Shown one piece after another: positions 11,443-24,430 of a stretch of 64,000 bases of DNA. Position numbers and translations under genes: made by a program. The notes beneath the pieces were generated by a model. The model did no database searches. It had not been told where the DNA came from and saw nothing but the letters and a program-made list of their open reading frames with translations. Numbering within the stretch: the stretch's first letter is position 1; every line of letters starts with the position of its first letter. Origin of the DNA: Polytrichum commune. Its lineage: Eukaryota; Streptophyta; Polytrichopsida; Polytrichales; Polytrichaceae. The stretch is taken from NCBI GenBank assembly GCA_950295325.1, contig OX485804.1:66440033-66504032 (forward strand), read 5' to 3'.

Positions 11443-13140
11443 CTTCCATCAACCACGTGTCTAGTATGTGTAGTTAAAGTATTTGGTTAGTGTGCTTAAA
11501 GTATTTGGACCAACCGGTTGCTTTGGAACTCTGACCATTTGAGTTTTGTCCTCACTTCCGAGCGAACCCTAAAAGTCTCGAGATACCTCAAATCCGGAGC
11601 ATGCGGGTCTAGCGTAACTTACTACCTAGTTCACAACTCCCAACCACCAAACCCGCCCTAAACTAGACATAACTAAACTAAACTAGTGTGGCTAGGTGGT
11701 GGGGAGGACCGGAGTAGCTACGCTAGGTTTTCCTCTACCTAGCATGGGTATTTTAACAATGCGCCAACCACTTAGGGTTTGCATTTAATTGTCATTTGCA
11801 TGTGCCGTTGCATGGATTTTCGCCACCATTGGTTTCTCACCACTCCTTGCATGCTTCGTCACCCTCGAAGTGAACAATATATCCAAAAAAATCTCAAGGT
11901 GCCTTGTCATGTCTCGATGCCACCATGGTTTGATGTGAATAGTGTGTTATGGATTATTCTTTCCGGTGAGGTGTGTGCGCTTGTGGTTTGAAGTCCATTG
12001 AATTGTAAAATGTAGTGTCTTGCACACTACATTCATCTCTCAATTTTTTGTAAACTAATGTGGTGTTTTTACTATAGCGTGTATCACTTTATATCATCGT
12101 AAGTAAGTCAATGACTAACTTTTGAAGTGATGAAACCCACGTCAAATGAAAGAGAGAGAGTAGTCTTCAAGTGAACAATGTTCTTAAATATCTTAACGTC
12201 CTAGCAGTGCCGTTGGTCATCTTAAACCAATTCTAAGGAGTGCCAGGGAAAAGTGTTAGGCTAGGAATTGTCAACTTTTATTTGTGTGGCTACACTACCA
12301 ATTGACATAACTAGGCACAAAACTAGGTTAGTTAAATTTAACTCCTCTTGTCATAGTTGGTTAGGGAGAAAGCTAGAAAGCAAGGCAAATTATGTTATCC
12401 TTAGCAAAGTATTAGCTCTAGCTAAGCTAGGTGCAGTTGCAAAAAAATGTAGATAACTTAACATAAGTAGCCCTAATCATTGATGCGGTTGAGAACCCTC
12501 TCCCCCCATATAAACCTATGCCCAAAATATGATAGGGATTTTGACACTAAAACCCCCGCTAATTAACAAACAAAAAATGCAAGAGAGTTTAAGTGTCCAT
12601 TCCAAGGTCCACTCATGACAACATACCACTCAAATATAGGTGTCAATTATGAACTAGATAACCATTGAAGCATAGTGAATGATGAAGCCACATGATTGGC
12701 AAGTCATCCACCCACTCGAGTTGTTTATTTGGACATAACCGATCAACTAAAATACAAAATTAGAGTGATGGAGGATACCGTGTCACCGTGGACGACAATT
12801 GTGGTGAAATATGACAACCTTTATGCTTTTGGACGAGCGGTCGGTTACAAAATAATATCCAATGAGAGGAGAGTGGATGATTTGTTGCCCCTGCGGCTCG
12901 TCGTCCTCCTACTTGAGGTGGTTATCAATTATCAACAAATTGGTTCATGAACATAATTTGAGAGTTATAGACGATATTAGCACCTCAACGAATGAAAAAC
13001 TACGATAAATTTTGTTAGATATTGTGCTCTTGGATGAGCACGTGTTTATGTCCACTTGTTTGGTCATGGCCCCAACCACAAACTGTAAAGAATAGTGCAG
13101 AATCTCCTTTTCTAATTCGAGGTACCCTTACTTTGTGTAA
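11443..13140. other. intergenic DNA, no gene recognised
   Basis: A frame at 12696-12950 (+) contains RVVYLDITDQ and VVKYDNLYAFGRAVGYK and reads more protein-like than its neighbours, but I do not recognise it and see no linked exons. It may be a relic of a transposon protein. The rest shows nothing. Confidence 0.45.
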
Positions 13141-14400
13141 TGCACCCCACGTATTTCGGAGTGCATAACATTTTTCAACATAACATTACGTTCCTCTCCA
13201 GCCAACAACAAAAGGGCTAGAATCTATCCTTGGGCCTTTACGAGACAACATGTAATGCATTCGGGAAGGGGGGGGGGGGGGTGGGAGTGCATAATGTGGA
13301 ACATGGGCACCCTCATGCATTACTTACCTATTACTCATTTCAACACCTCTCCAACCAATGGAGAGGAACGTGATGCACTCTGAGATATGTGGGTTGCATC
13401 ATGCGAAGCAAGGGACCTCAACTTACAAAGGGAGATTCGGCTTGGGTGTCTCTAGCGTACTTGGCAATGCATTGTGGTGAGTGCATTATGGGGGAACACG
13501 GATGGACATCGAGCCTAGGTGTCCTTATTCCCCATAGAATGCGCTCCCCTTCATGCATTACTACATGAAATGGTGCTTGTCACTTGTTTCACGATAGAAA
13601 GGGCTAGAATATGTCCTTGGGCCTTTATGAAGCAACATGTAATGCATTTGGAGGGGGGGGGGGTTGCATTATGTGGAACACATACACCCTCATGCATTGC
13701 TTACCTATTACGTAGAGACCATATTACACCCTATTACTCGTTTCGAACACCTCTCCATGGGTTGGAGAGGATCGTGATGCACTTTGAAGTACGTGGGGTG
13801 CATTACGCAAAGCAAGAGTACCTCAACTTACAAAGGAAGATTCGCCCTAGATGTTTCCAGTGTAATTGGTAATGCATTATGGGAAGTGCGTTATGGGACA
13901 ACACACGGACATACGGACAAACATGGAGCCTAGGTGTCCTTATTCCCCATAGAATGCGCTCCCCCGAATGCATTACTGCATGCATTGGTGCTTGTCACTT
14001 GTTTAGAGATAGAAAGGGCTAGAATCTATCCTTGGGCCTTTATGAAGCAACATGTAATGCATTCAGAGGGGATGGGGGGGGGGGAATGCATTATGTGGAA
14101 CATGGACACCCTCATGCATTACTTACCTGTTACGTTAAGACCCTTCTACTCATTTCAACGCCTCTTCATTGGTTGGAGAGGAGCGTGATGCACTCTGAAA
14201 CATGTGGGGTGCATTACACCCCGGAAAGGGTACCTCAACTTACAAAGGAAGATTCGCCCTAGATGCTTCCAGTGTAATCGGTAATGCATTATGGGGAGTG
14301 CGTTATGGGACAACACACAAACATGGATGTCCTTATTCCCCATAGAACGCGCTCCCCCGGATGCATTACTGCATGCATTGGTGCTTGTCACTTGTTTAGT
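13140..14400 (+). repeat. three-copy tandem array, unit 385-415 bp, with G-runs
   Basis: The marker AAAGGGCTAGAAT begins at 13211, 13598 and 14013, and GGTGCTTGTCACTTGTTT recurs at about 13573, 13987 and 14381. Each unit carries a run of 8-14 G (near 13268, 13653 and 14070), several AATGCATT words, and an imperfect palindrome in which TAATGCATTATGGG-type sequence faces its complement next to ATTCCCCATAGAA. The array stops sharply at about 14399, where GC-rich DNA upstream of PEPC begins. Frames of 60-117 codons inside it are periodic by-products. Confidence 0.85.
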
Positions 14401-15060
14401 GAGCGACTCCCAGTCCTGCTAGCAGCGACACAGCAACAGACAGGGGCATCTAAGTTAATGTCTTCCGAGCCACAGCGAGGGGCCAATCGAGGGGCCAGTC
14501 GAGGCGCTGCAGCCCAGCGCCAGGGAAGGCGAAGGCGAGGGCGTTCGCGGGAGGGCGGGGATCGCGTCAAGCGCAAGCGGAGAATATTCCCCGGACCTCT
14601 GGTGGCGAGGCGACGGGTGGGTGGGTGGTCGGCCCGGCCCGGCCCCCTCGGGCCCTGCGCAGACGAGATGGCCCCGGCGCACCCACCACCAGATGTGTGA
14701 TGGTTGATCATCCCCGTGAGATATGTAGGAATGTTGTAGATCACCCATAGCCAGATACGTCCTCCCTCCGCTTCGCTAATTAATTTATTGACTTAGATCA
14801 TTCCCTGCGCTGCCCTGCCAGCATCGATCGATCGATCGATCGCATGGCCCCCTGGCGCTGCTGCCGTCGTTCCATAAGAACTTAGGAGAGGGAGGGAATG
14901 GTTGGTAATGCACGTCGGTATGTGAGTGGAGGAGAGCAGAGAATCATGAGTGAATTGAATGGATGGGTGGATGGTTGGTAAGGTATGTTGGTTGTGGGTT
15001 ATGTAAGTTTTGGAAGTTACTCGGGGGAAATAACGCTGGGCCGCTGCTGCCAGCCTTGCC
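14400..15060 (+). other. GC-rich upstream region of PEPC
   Basis: CpG-rich DNA unlike the flanks. It holds long overlapping frames on both strands (for example ATG at 14458 giving an Arg/Gly-rich stretch, - strand frames to 14748), which is what high GC alone produces. A (GATC)n tract lies at 14824-14842. It is probably distal promoter sequence. A short Arg-rich first exon cannot be excluded but nothing links it to a gene. Confidence 0.4.
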
Positions 15061-15071
15061 CCTTCGAGGGG

Positions 15072-15078
15072 ATAAATA
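15072..15078 (+). promoter_or_regulatory. candidate TATA box of PEPC
   Basis: ATAAATA in a GC-rich setting (GGGGATAAATAAGGCGG), about 890 bp upstream of the PEPC start codon. This leaves room for a leader containing an intron. The call rests on position and composition only. Confidence 0.4.
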
Positions 15079-15541
15079 AGGCGGCCCCTTCTGTAACAGC
15101 CCAGGCAGGCGCAACAGACGAGGGGGTGCAGCTGCTATATCGTACTTTACTTACACCTCTCCTCTGAAGAAGAAGTGGTGGTGGACTTATTAGGCATTCG
15201 CATAAATTGGCAGTGCTTGCGTTTGTACACGGGATTACTTTAACAGAAAAAAGAACCACCGGAGTGTGGGAGTTCAGTCGAGTGTCGGAGGCCGCTACGG
15301 TCGTAGGTACTTTTGTTTTTTTTTAAATTTTAATTTTGGTTTTTGTTGGGGGTTATATGTAGTAGGAGGAGGATCCCGAAGAGGGAAGAGAGGAGAGGAG
15401 AGGGGGCTAGCTTTACTTCGATTTGTGGCTTTTGTGTTTCGGCTGCTGGTTGCCTCCAATTTGTCGATATAAAATTGTTGACGTGAAGGATCGTGTGAGT
15501 GCCGGCAGACCCATGACGGACTCGTGATGATGAGGAGGAAG

Positions 15542-15888
15542 GTAAGCGAAGTGAGCAGTGTGTACGATTCAACCCGCTGACGGATAGGTGGAAGATTCTT
15601 ATTAAGATATTAGTGAGCTTTGGTAATCGAGTAGTAGGCAGTGGGAAAGTGCTTCAAAGGGCTGGTTCTCGGCAGCTGCCGGCTTGCAAGGCCGGGAAGA
15701 AAGACTTTAAGAAAGAAAGAAGGAAGCAAAGAAAGAAAGTAAGTTTGGCTCAAAGTCTGAGCCAGAAATCTAGCCAAGTGTCAGGATTGCGAGTACTGAA
15801 GTAGCGGATAGTTTGGTGTTTGTGGCAGTAAACGGAGGGGGCGGTGTGGAGCTCAAGAGCGGATCTCCTTTGTCTAAGTTAGCTTCAG
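15542..15888 (+). other. candidate 5'-leader intron of PEPC
   Basis: A good donor (AAG|GTAAGCG at 15542) and a good acceptor (TTAGCTTCAG|GA ending 15888) enclose 347 bp just upstream of the start codon. The leader sequence on each side is purine-rich (GAGGAGGAAG; GAAACGAGGAGG). Inferred from splice motifs only. Confidence 0.45.
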
Positions 15889-15961
15889 GAACAGAAACAG
15901 AAACGAGGAGGAGGGGAAGAAGGTAGAGAGGGACATCGGTGGCAACAGAAGAGAGACAGCC

Positions 15962-18900
15962 ATGGCGACTTTACAGAAGATGGCGTCCATCGACGCCCAG
16001 ATGCGTTTGCTGGTGCCCAAGCGGGTGTCGCCAGACGACAAGCTTATCGAATACGACGCCCTCTTGCTAGATCGATTCCTCGACATTCTCGAGGACCTGC
16101 ACGGCAAGGAGCTTAAGGACACGGTAAAATTCATGATCACCACATACCCTTACCTTATATGACACCTCTCCATCCAGGAAGAGTTTGTGCTTTTCTTGAG
16201 TTCGTTGCAGTCTGATTCTTGGGACCTGGGGATGATGTAGTGCATTCTTCGTGAGAATCTTGGACAGAGAACCGAACACTCATGGCTTTGATCCCTCGAA
16301 AGCGCTCACAGTTTCACATCGAATCCGTCCTTGAAACTTGTTCATGTTTTCTTCGTGGCTGGAAAATGTGATGATGGGGTTGTGAGTGGCTGTGGGTTTA
16401 TTGTTGTTGTCGAGAGATCGATGTTAGGGGTCAAATGTGAGAATTTTGGACCTCGATGGAACGGTTATTCGGATGTGAGTGGATGTGGTTTCAATGTTCA
16501 AAAGGTCAATGGTGGGGGTCGAATGTGAGAATTTCGGCCAGAATTGGGCTTAGATAGATGATTTAGTGAGGGGGGGAGTTCTGCTTTAGACTTGGGGATT
16601 ACGTACTCTGGGTTTGGTTTTGCAACGAGAGCATCATCGTCTTGGGAACGTGAAGGGAATTGAATCTGAGGGGAGGAGTGCCGAAATGATTGCAGTAAAG
16701 CTCGAAGAAGGTGGTAAGTACATTTGGAGAGTCCGGTAACAACAAGGAGCTTAGTAGTGTGTCTCTTCAGGTTCCTCAAGAGTTGGGTTTTCTTGCAATC
16801 TGCCACTCAGGTACTGAGACTTAGTGAATGTTGAGTTAGCAGAGTTGAGCATGTTTTTTCCGTGGCTGGGAAGGAAGGTTATGTGGGTGTTTCAACTCAA
16901 GGAGTGGATGTGGATTCATTGTTATCTACAGATCGATGTTGGGGGTCAATGTGAGGTTTTGGGTTAGAATTGGGTATCAAGGAAGTGCTCAACCGGCTCT
17001 CCAGGTTGACTCTCAAGAGTTGGGGTTCCTTGCAATTTTCCACTTAGGAACTCGAGGTGTACTACTTTGTGCTCAAGAATCTCGCACATGGTACTCATGG
17101 CTTTGAGTGGCTAGGTATACAACCTGCTCGCATCCAAGGGTTACTTTTGCGTGTTTTTTCATTGAATTCACCCTGCAAACCTATTCACGGATGGGCAGAG
17201 GATGACATGTTTTTGTGGCTGGAAGGAAAGTTCATGCATGTGTTTCACTCGCAGAGTGGATGTGGTTTCATTTGCTGTTAATAGATTTATGTTGGGTCAA
17301 ATGTGAGAATTGTGATCAGATTTGGGCTTAGGTAGATGGTGTAGTGAGCGGGAAATCCCTGCTCAGCCTTGGGGTGAGCAGTGCTGAAGCAATTTCAAGA
17401 GTGTCCGACCTCACCTTGGTCAAGATGGTGCACATGTTAAGAGTCCTGGTTAGTGAGAGTTTAGACATTGAACTGGGGAAAATGATAGTAACAACTTGTG
17501 ATGCGTTTGTGATGCCGATGCAGATACAAAACTGCTACGAGTTGTCTGGGATGTACTGCAAAACTGATGGCTGCGGTGACATTGAGAAGCTGAATCAGCT
17601 GTCTGACTTGCTCAACAACCTAGATGCAGGTGACTCAATTGTGGTGGCGAGTTCGTTCTCCCACATGCTTAACCTTGGAAATTTGGCAGAAGAAGTACAG
17701 ATGGGGTACCGTCGACCTGGTCAGCACAAGAAGAAGGGAGACATTGGTGATGAGAATAGTGCCTTAACTGAGTCTGATATGGAGGATACGTTCCAGCGGT
17801 TGGTGAAGCAGCTGAAGAAAACTCCACAGGAGATCTTTGAAGCTCTCAAGGACCAAACTGTGGATTTGGTTCTAACAGCACACCCGACCCAGTCCGTTCG
17901 CCGATCCCTCCTTCAGAAGCATTCTAGGTATGTATGGGTGTCCTCAAACATTCCCCATTTTTTTAAAGTATTTCAATTAGTTGTGAACAAGGTGTTGTTA
18001 GCCCATCATCCTTCAGTGGTGTAGTGGGTGTTCTCCCTAGATTAGTATCTTGGAGAGTATACAGTCAGTGAGATTTTTATTTGGCTAGTTCTTTATGTTG
18101 AATCTTGGTAGAGGGAAGATGGCTTTGTTTTAAGATAGGTAACAATGAGGTGTCGACTAATGAGAGCTTGCCACTTGACCATGCTTGGCACACAGTCATG
18201 TAAATGATGACTTTGATTCTTGGATTAATTTTTAAAGCTGGAATAGAGTGAATGTCTTTACACATGCTTAAGAATGCTATGCCCTCCAAGCACTCAATTC
18301 AAAGTCTTTGAAAATCCTGCTGTTTTTTATATAAATCAAGAGCACAATGAGTTGGCCTTTGTTGCTTGTAAGAGACACCATGGTCGCGAGTGTGGTGGCA
18401 TGTCTTTGGATTTCCAAACATTTTGTCATTCTTTTGGTTGTTCAAGGTCTGAAAGTTTGCTTGGAATCGGCAGGATCCGATCGTGTCTGTCACAGATGCA
18501 TCAAAAGGATGTCACACCAGACGAAAAGCAAGAGCTAGATGAGGCCCTTCAAAGAGAGGTATATCCTTGGATTGAGAGCCCTCTTATGCCAACTATGGGT
18601 TGTACTTGATCGAATGCAAGTCAGTCTGCCTAATTAAGTTTAATACGTATCTTCAACTGAATGCTTCGAGTTTTCTCTTGATTCTAGGGAATTACACTTG
18701 CTTTAATGATTTGTGCTGGTATGTTGGACAGATTCAAGCTGCTTTCCGCACTGATGAGATCCGGCGGTCACAACCAACTCCTCAAGATGAGATGCGGGCG
18801 GGTATGAGTTACTTTCACGAGACCATTTGGAATGGCCTTCCCAAGTTTTTGCGACGTGTTGACACTGCCTTGAAGGCAATAGGTGTAAAGGAGCGCCTGC

Positions 18901-21900
18901 CACATAATGTGCCACTTATCCAGTTTTCCTCTTGGATGGGTGGGGATCGTGATGGTACTGTTCACACTCACTGCTGCTGCTTTTTTTTTGGTTGTGAAAA
19001 TTAGGATTTTCAAATGTGACTTTCTGCTGCAGTTGCAAGACATGAACTGGAAGTGTGGGGTAGTACGACCTAGTGGGGATTGTTTTCTGTAGTACAGTAT
19101 CAAATTGTCAATGCAATGCAGTTGGAGAAGTATCCTCATTATGCATTTGAATGTGTCTACCAGGGAACCCCCGTGTTACACCAGATGTCACGAGAGATGT
19201 TTGCCTTTTGGCTCGACTGATGGCATCCAACATTTATTTTGCCCAGATTGAAGAGCTCATGTTTGAGGTTAGCCTATCTCAATACCCTATTTAGTGTTTG
19301 ATTTTTGATGTTGGCATCCTGTGCTGTGATATTCATCCTTCCTGAGTTGCTTTGTCAGTCCAAGGATAGAATTGTAACTTTTCTTGACACAGTGAGTGAC
19401 AGGGAAGTTTGTCATGTTGGTACTTTTTGCAGTTGTCAATGTGGCGGTGCAGTGATGAACTGAAGGAGAGAGTAGTGAAACTTGATTCCCCAGGCAGGAA
19501 GGAATCAAAGCATTATATTGGTACTACCACAAGCCATAAATCAATTGCATTTCATTTTCTCTCCTTGCTAAGATGTTCAGTATGAAGGACTGTCTTTTTT
19601 TTTCATCATCTGACAAGGACTTCACTGAAGCAAAGTTGCATTGTTTGATGGAATTCAGAATTCTGGAAACACATTCCACCTAACGAGCCATTCCGAGTCC
19701 TTTTGGGAGACATGCGAGACAGGATGTATTACACACGAGAACGTATGCGACAGTTGTTGGCCACTGGCAAGAGTGATATTAATGTCGAAGATACTTTCAC
19801 CAATGCACTACAGGTAATCACACAAAGGCACAGCAACTTAGGCCTTCACAAAAACTGGACACTTATCATATGTTGGACTTAACAGACAACAATAGAAGTC
19901 TAGAAGACTGGTCTGATTATCTTACCATACAGATCTGTTACAGGCACTGTATGCCCAATAAATTTTCCAATCAGATGGGGCTAAAAAACTCTCATAGCTG
20001 ACAAAATCTTATTGTATGGATATTTACACAGATTCTTGAGCCATTGGAGCTGTGCCATAGATCACTCTGCGAAACCGGAGACCAGCCAATTGCAGATGGC
20101 AGTCTTTTGGATTTCATGCGCCAGGTGTCTTGCTTTGGACTGGGTTTGGTGAAACTTGATATTCGCCAGGAGTCTGATCGCCACACCGATGTAATGGACG
20201 CCATCACAACTCACCTTGGCATTGGATCTTACCGTGATTGGTCTGAGGAGCAGCGTCAGGTATGTAGTATACAATTATTAGATTGATAAAATTTCAAAAT
20301 GTTTATTGCTAGCAATTTGAAAGGTGATTCCAAAGCACCAAAGTCTGCCTTCTTTGAATCCTGTATGCAAAAGTCAAGTTCTATTAATTATTAGATATTC
20401 TCAAAATTAATATTAGATTTATAGTTTGGTAGTTGTTGGGTCTCATCTTATGGAAACTATTCTATTCATGTGAACGTCTGAGTCATAAGGTGTATCTACA
20501 CTAATAATTGTATTTAGTGTCACCAATACTATTTGTCTTGCTCAATACAGATTGTAAACTGCCTGTGTGGTGCCACTAACACTATATGTAAACCCAAGAC
20601 TATTTATTATTCCTTTTAAAATCTTCTGGGCATTATAGATTTACAATGTCGCAATTACAGCCACTTACTAAATGATTTTTCATCCAAGTTTCAAATCATC
20701 CATGACAAAATGTCATTACAGAAGTGTTAGGATGCAGAATATACAAAACTTCTTTTTAATAATTGGTTTTTGGGTGAGCCAAAATTAATTTGGGATGACA
20801 ACACATGTAATTTTTTTCATGAGAAGTGTCACTAGAAAATTTACCACAGTGACATGAAATACCATATCAACTAATACAATATTTAGTGTAGTATCTTTCA
20901 AATTACAGGTTTTTTACCTGACAAGGCTTTTGTTCCTCCTGTGGAGAGGTCATGACCATTGGTGGAAAATTATTGAGGTGAATGTATAGGAACAATACAA
21001 TTTCAACAATATTGGTATCAAAACTGTAATACCTCTCATATTTTGATACTTCGTAGGTATTAGAAGATGAGAGAATCTTTGTATACCTGAGTTATTATTT
21101 CAGTTGTCATCCTATACAATAGATATACTTGAATAATCTTGTATCTAGATATGAAGTTTTTTGCATGGTATATAGACCCAGATGGTATCAAAAACATGCA
21201 AAATCATCATGATTTGTGCCTTGGTTGTATGGTAATAAATCAAAATGCTATGGTGGAAATCTTTGTTGCAGGAATTCCTTCTGTCTGAGCTTCGAGGGAA
21301 GCGACCCCTTTTTGGTTCCGATTTACCAATGTCGGCAGAAGTAAAGGATGTGCTGGACACCATGAGAGTAATTGCGGAGCTGCCATCAGACTGCTTTGGA
21401 GCCTACGTCATCTCCATGGCTACGGCTCCATCTGATGTTCTCGCAGTTGAGCTCTTACAGCGTGAGTGCCGCATTGCCAAGCCCTTGCGTGTGGTGCCTT
21501 TGTTTGAAAAGCTGGCAGATTTAGAGTCAGCCCCTGCTGCCCTTTCACGTCTCTTCTCAATCGATTGGTACCTCAACCGCATCAACGGGAAGCAAGAGGT
21601 ATGAATGAATGGCCAAGCTCCTCTTTCCTTTATTCACTGCAGCTCTAAAGCATACTCTGTGTAAGCATTTGCATAAGACCCACTCTTTGAAGTGAGCTTG
21701 ATGCAAAATCCGGTAGACCATGAAACATAATCCATTGCATGCCATGTAGGACTCCCATGTGGGTTTGTGTGTTCATTTAAACTTCCTTGGTCCCCTGGGC
21801 CCTTGATCTCTGGTTTAAAGTGGCCCTGAGCAGCATGCTGGGAAAGCGATCACTTGTAGTGTTACAATTATATTCCTGTTGAATTGTTGTTAGAGACATG

Positions 21901-24427
21901 TATCATACTTGCTGCACTCTTTATTAAATGAATAAGCTATGATCTTTGGGGTTCTTGGTAGTGACCAGTGTTGTGCGGGTATGGTCCAAGGTTATGCCAG
22001 TGAGTCATTGTCCAAGGATGTATGGGTAAGGATGTTCATCAATTATCTAGGGATATATAGGTGATAACATGGAATGTTTCAATGGTATATGTGCAGAGAG
22101 TAAGTTGGTATCATTGATATTAGTATTGAAGGATGTGATACTATCCAGGTCAAGTCTTTAGTATTCATGCACATACCTTTACTGATACTTGGGTTGAACC
22201 TAGATACCCAGACAACAACATTGGTATGAATAGCTTCTCATCTGCTGAACTCTTTGTCTTGCAGGTCATGATTGGCTATTCGGATTCCGGGAAGGATGCT
22301 GGCCGTCTGTCAGCTGCTTGGCAAATGTTTAAGGCACAGGAAGATTTAGTGAAAGTGGCGAAGCAATATGGGATCCGTCTCACCATGTTCCATGGCCGAG
22401 GAGGGACCGTCGGCAGGGGTGGTGGCCCTACCCATCTTGCCATTTTGTCCCAGCCTCCTGACACCATCAACGGGTCATTGCGGGTAACGATCCAGGGAGA
22501 AGTCATTGAGCAGTCCTTTGGGGAGGAGCACTTGTGCTTCAAGACGTTGCAACGTTTCACAGCTGCTACGCTCGAGCATGGCATGCATCCTCCCATTGCT
22601 CCAAAACTTGAGTGGAGGAACCTGATGGACTCTATGGCAGTTGCGGCCACTGAGGAGTATCGCTCCTTTGTGTTTCAGAATCCCAAGTTTGTCGAATATT
22701 TCCGGGCAGTAAGTTTATCTTAATATTAAACTGTGGGTTAAGGTCTAATTGTGCACTGTTGTGCCCAAGTATCAAATTCTAAGGGGTTTTAACCAATCGC
22801 ATTTTGACATGTGGCACTTTTGTAGCAGAGTTTGACTAATTGACACCCAACCTGACCCTCATGTAGCATAGTACTCTCCTTGTTGACAAGACAGGATGCA
22901 TTACCAAGGTCTTGTAGATGATCTCCAAGGTAAACATGTTTCATTTAAACACCAGCCTTATTCAGACACCTACTTTGGGTGCAGAATGGTTAATTTTTTC
23001 TCCTAAAACCAATACTTCTAGTATTACCCTAAAGGATTGAATATGACAGCTTGGTGGTGGGGATGGGTAGCCAAGAATTCTATGCTCAGCACCTACCACT
23101 TATATAAAGGCACATCTATATAACCAGCTTAAGAAGATTGCATATATACTCTTTGAAAATCTGTCACAAATTGAGGGGTATTCATTTTAATCTCAATTTG
23201 GATATTTGATGCAGAACTTGAGCAATAAATTTTTGTGGTAAATTGTTCAGGCCACACCGGAGATGGAGTACGGGCGCATGAATATCGGCAGTCGTCCCTC
23301 CAAACGTAAACCTAGTGGAGGCATTGAGTCACTGCGAGCTATCCCTTGGATCTTTGCCTGGACACAGACAAGGTTCCATCTTCCTGTTTGGCTGGGTCTT
23401 GGAGCCGCTCTGAGGCATGCAATCGACACCGACTCCCAGAACCTTGCCATGCTGTGCCGGATGTATGACCAGTGGCCGTTTTTCAGAGTGACAATCGATC
23501 TGGTGGAGATGGTGTTTGCGAAAGGTGACCCTCGCATTGCCGCGTTGTATGATAACCTTCTTGTGTCTGAAGAGCTCAGACCCTTGGGAGACGAGCTGAG
23601 GCGCAAATACGAAGAGACCAGAAACCTTCTTCTGCGGGTATGTGCACCGAAAATTTTACTCACCTTCCATAGAAATCTCCTTGGTTGTTCACATGAACAT
23701 TGATGGTCCCTAATTTGTCATACTTCGTCTCAAACTACAAAGCTTGTGTGCTCAAGACTTCCAAATCTGTTTTAGATCTGTTTTGATCCCCACTGTAAGG
23801 CTATCTCCTAAGCATCCGAGAGGCCCACTGCACAGGCACAAAAGTGTGTATTTGAGCTACGTACTTCCATTTTGAGCTAGTTGTCTCAAAAGTGACCTTG
23901 TCTAGTGCACTTTTCAGATCAGTTGAAAATTAAAGATTTGGGGTTCAGATGTGGCCTTGGATGCATATATTACTCAGAATTTTGATCATCAAACTCACAT
24001 CTGAGTATACGTTGTACACAATAAAGTCTTAAACCCATGAATGTGATTGTAGAAACTGTGTTCTATAGGTCGTACATGGAGCCCCTTAGTCCTTTTGCTA
24101 AGGGTTAACATGGATGGGGTGTGATACATACAGGTTGCGCGGCACTCTGATATTCTGCAAGGAAACCCAACCCTGAAGCAGCGTCTGCGACTGCGAGAGC
24201 CCTACATCACTGCCCTCAATGTTCAGCAGGCGTTCACACTGAAGAAAATGCGTGAACAGAACAGCTGCAAACTCGAGACCAGCCAGCCCGGGTCACCTCT
24301 CAAACCTGTGAAACGTGCAATGGAGTTGGTCACACTGAACCCAACCACTGAGTTTCCACCTGGCCTCGAGGACACTCTCATCCTTACAATGAAGGGCATA
24401 GCAGCTGGTATCCAGAACACTGGATAG
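15962..24427 (+). CDS. PPC: phosphoenolpyruvate carboxylase, plant type (12 exons, 966 aa)
   Basis: Adds bicarbonate to phosphoenolpyruvate to give oxaloacetate and phosphate in the cytosol, the anaplerotic feed to the citrate cycle. Exons read as 15962-16123, 17524-17927, 18474-18558, 18732-18954, 19164-19267, 19433-19520, 19659-19813, 20032-20259, 21272-21598, 22265-22708, 23251-23637 and 24134-24427. All have GT-AG borders and compatible phases, and sum to 967 codons, the usual plant length. Landmarks: Ser9 in SIDAQMR (the regulatory phosphorylation site of plant-type PEPC, with Lys at -3), catalytic TAHPTQ with His near 174, [13 protein letters not shown] at 634-646, and the C-terminal QNTG. 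Residue 776 is Ala (IFAWTQTR), the non-C4 state. The ATG lies in GCCATGGCG. No frameshift or missing exon is seen, so it is probably functional. The bacterial-type plant PEPC lacks this N-terminal serine motif, so that alternative is unlikely. Confidence 0.97.
16330..17350 (+). repeat. diverged repeats inside PEPC intron 1
   Basis: Three to four partial copies (about 16341-16570, 16850-16990, 17200-17350) share TTCGTGGCTGG or TTTGTGGCTGGAA, GAGTGGATGTGG, GATCGATGTT or GATTTATGTTGGG, GGGTCAAATGTGAGAATT and GGGCTTAG(A/G)TAGATG. They lie wholly within the 1400-bp first intron. Inferred to be tandem growth of the intron. Confidence 0.65.
20497..20890 (+). mobile_element. MITE-like TIR element in PEPC intron 8, copy 3
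   Basis: A 394-bp member of the TACACTAAAT family, bounded by TACACTAATAATTGTATTTA and the inverted end CAATATTTAGTGTA. It is colinear with 10661-11027 and, on the opposite strand, with 3023-3402. It makes up much of the 1012-bp intron 8 (20260-21271) and leaves both splice sites intact. Confidence 0.8.
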
Positions 24428-24430
24428 AAG

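Noticed and set aside
14284-14748. Overlapping frames of 97-138 codons on both strands
   Set aside because: GC-rich DNA with few stops; Arg/Gly/Pro-rich on every frame, no splice link to a gene.
22276-23663. Long - strand frames (124-138 codons) opposite PEPC exons 10 and 11
   Set aside because: Antisense shadows of highly conserved coding exons.
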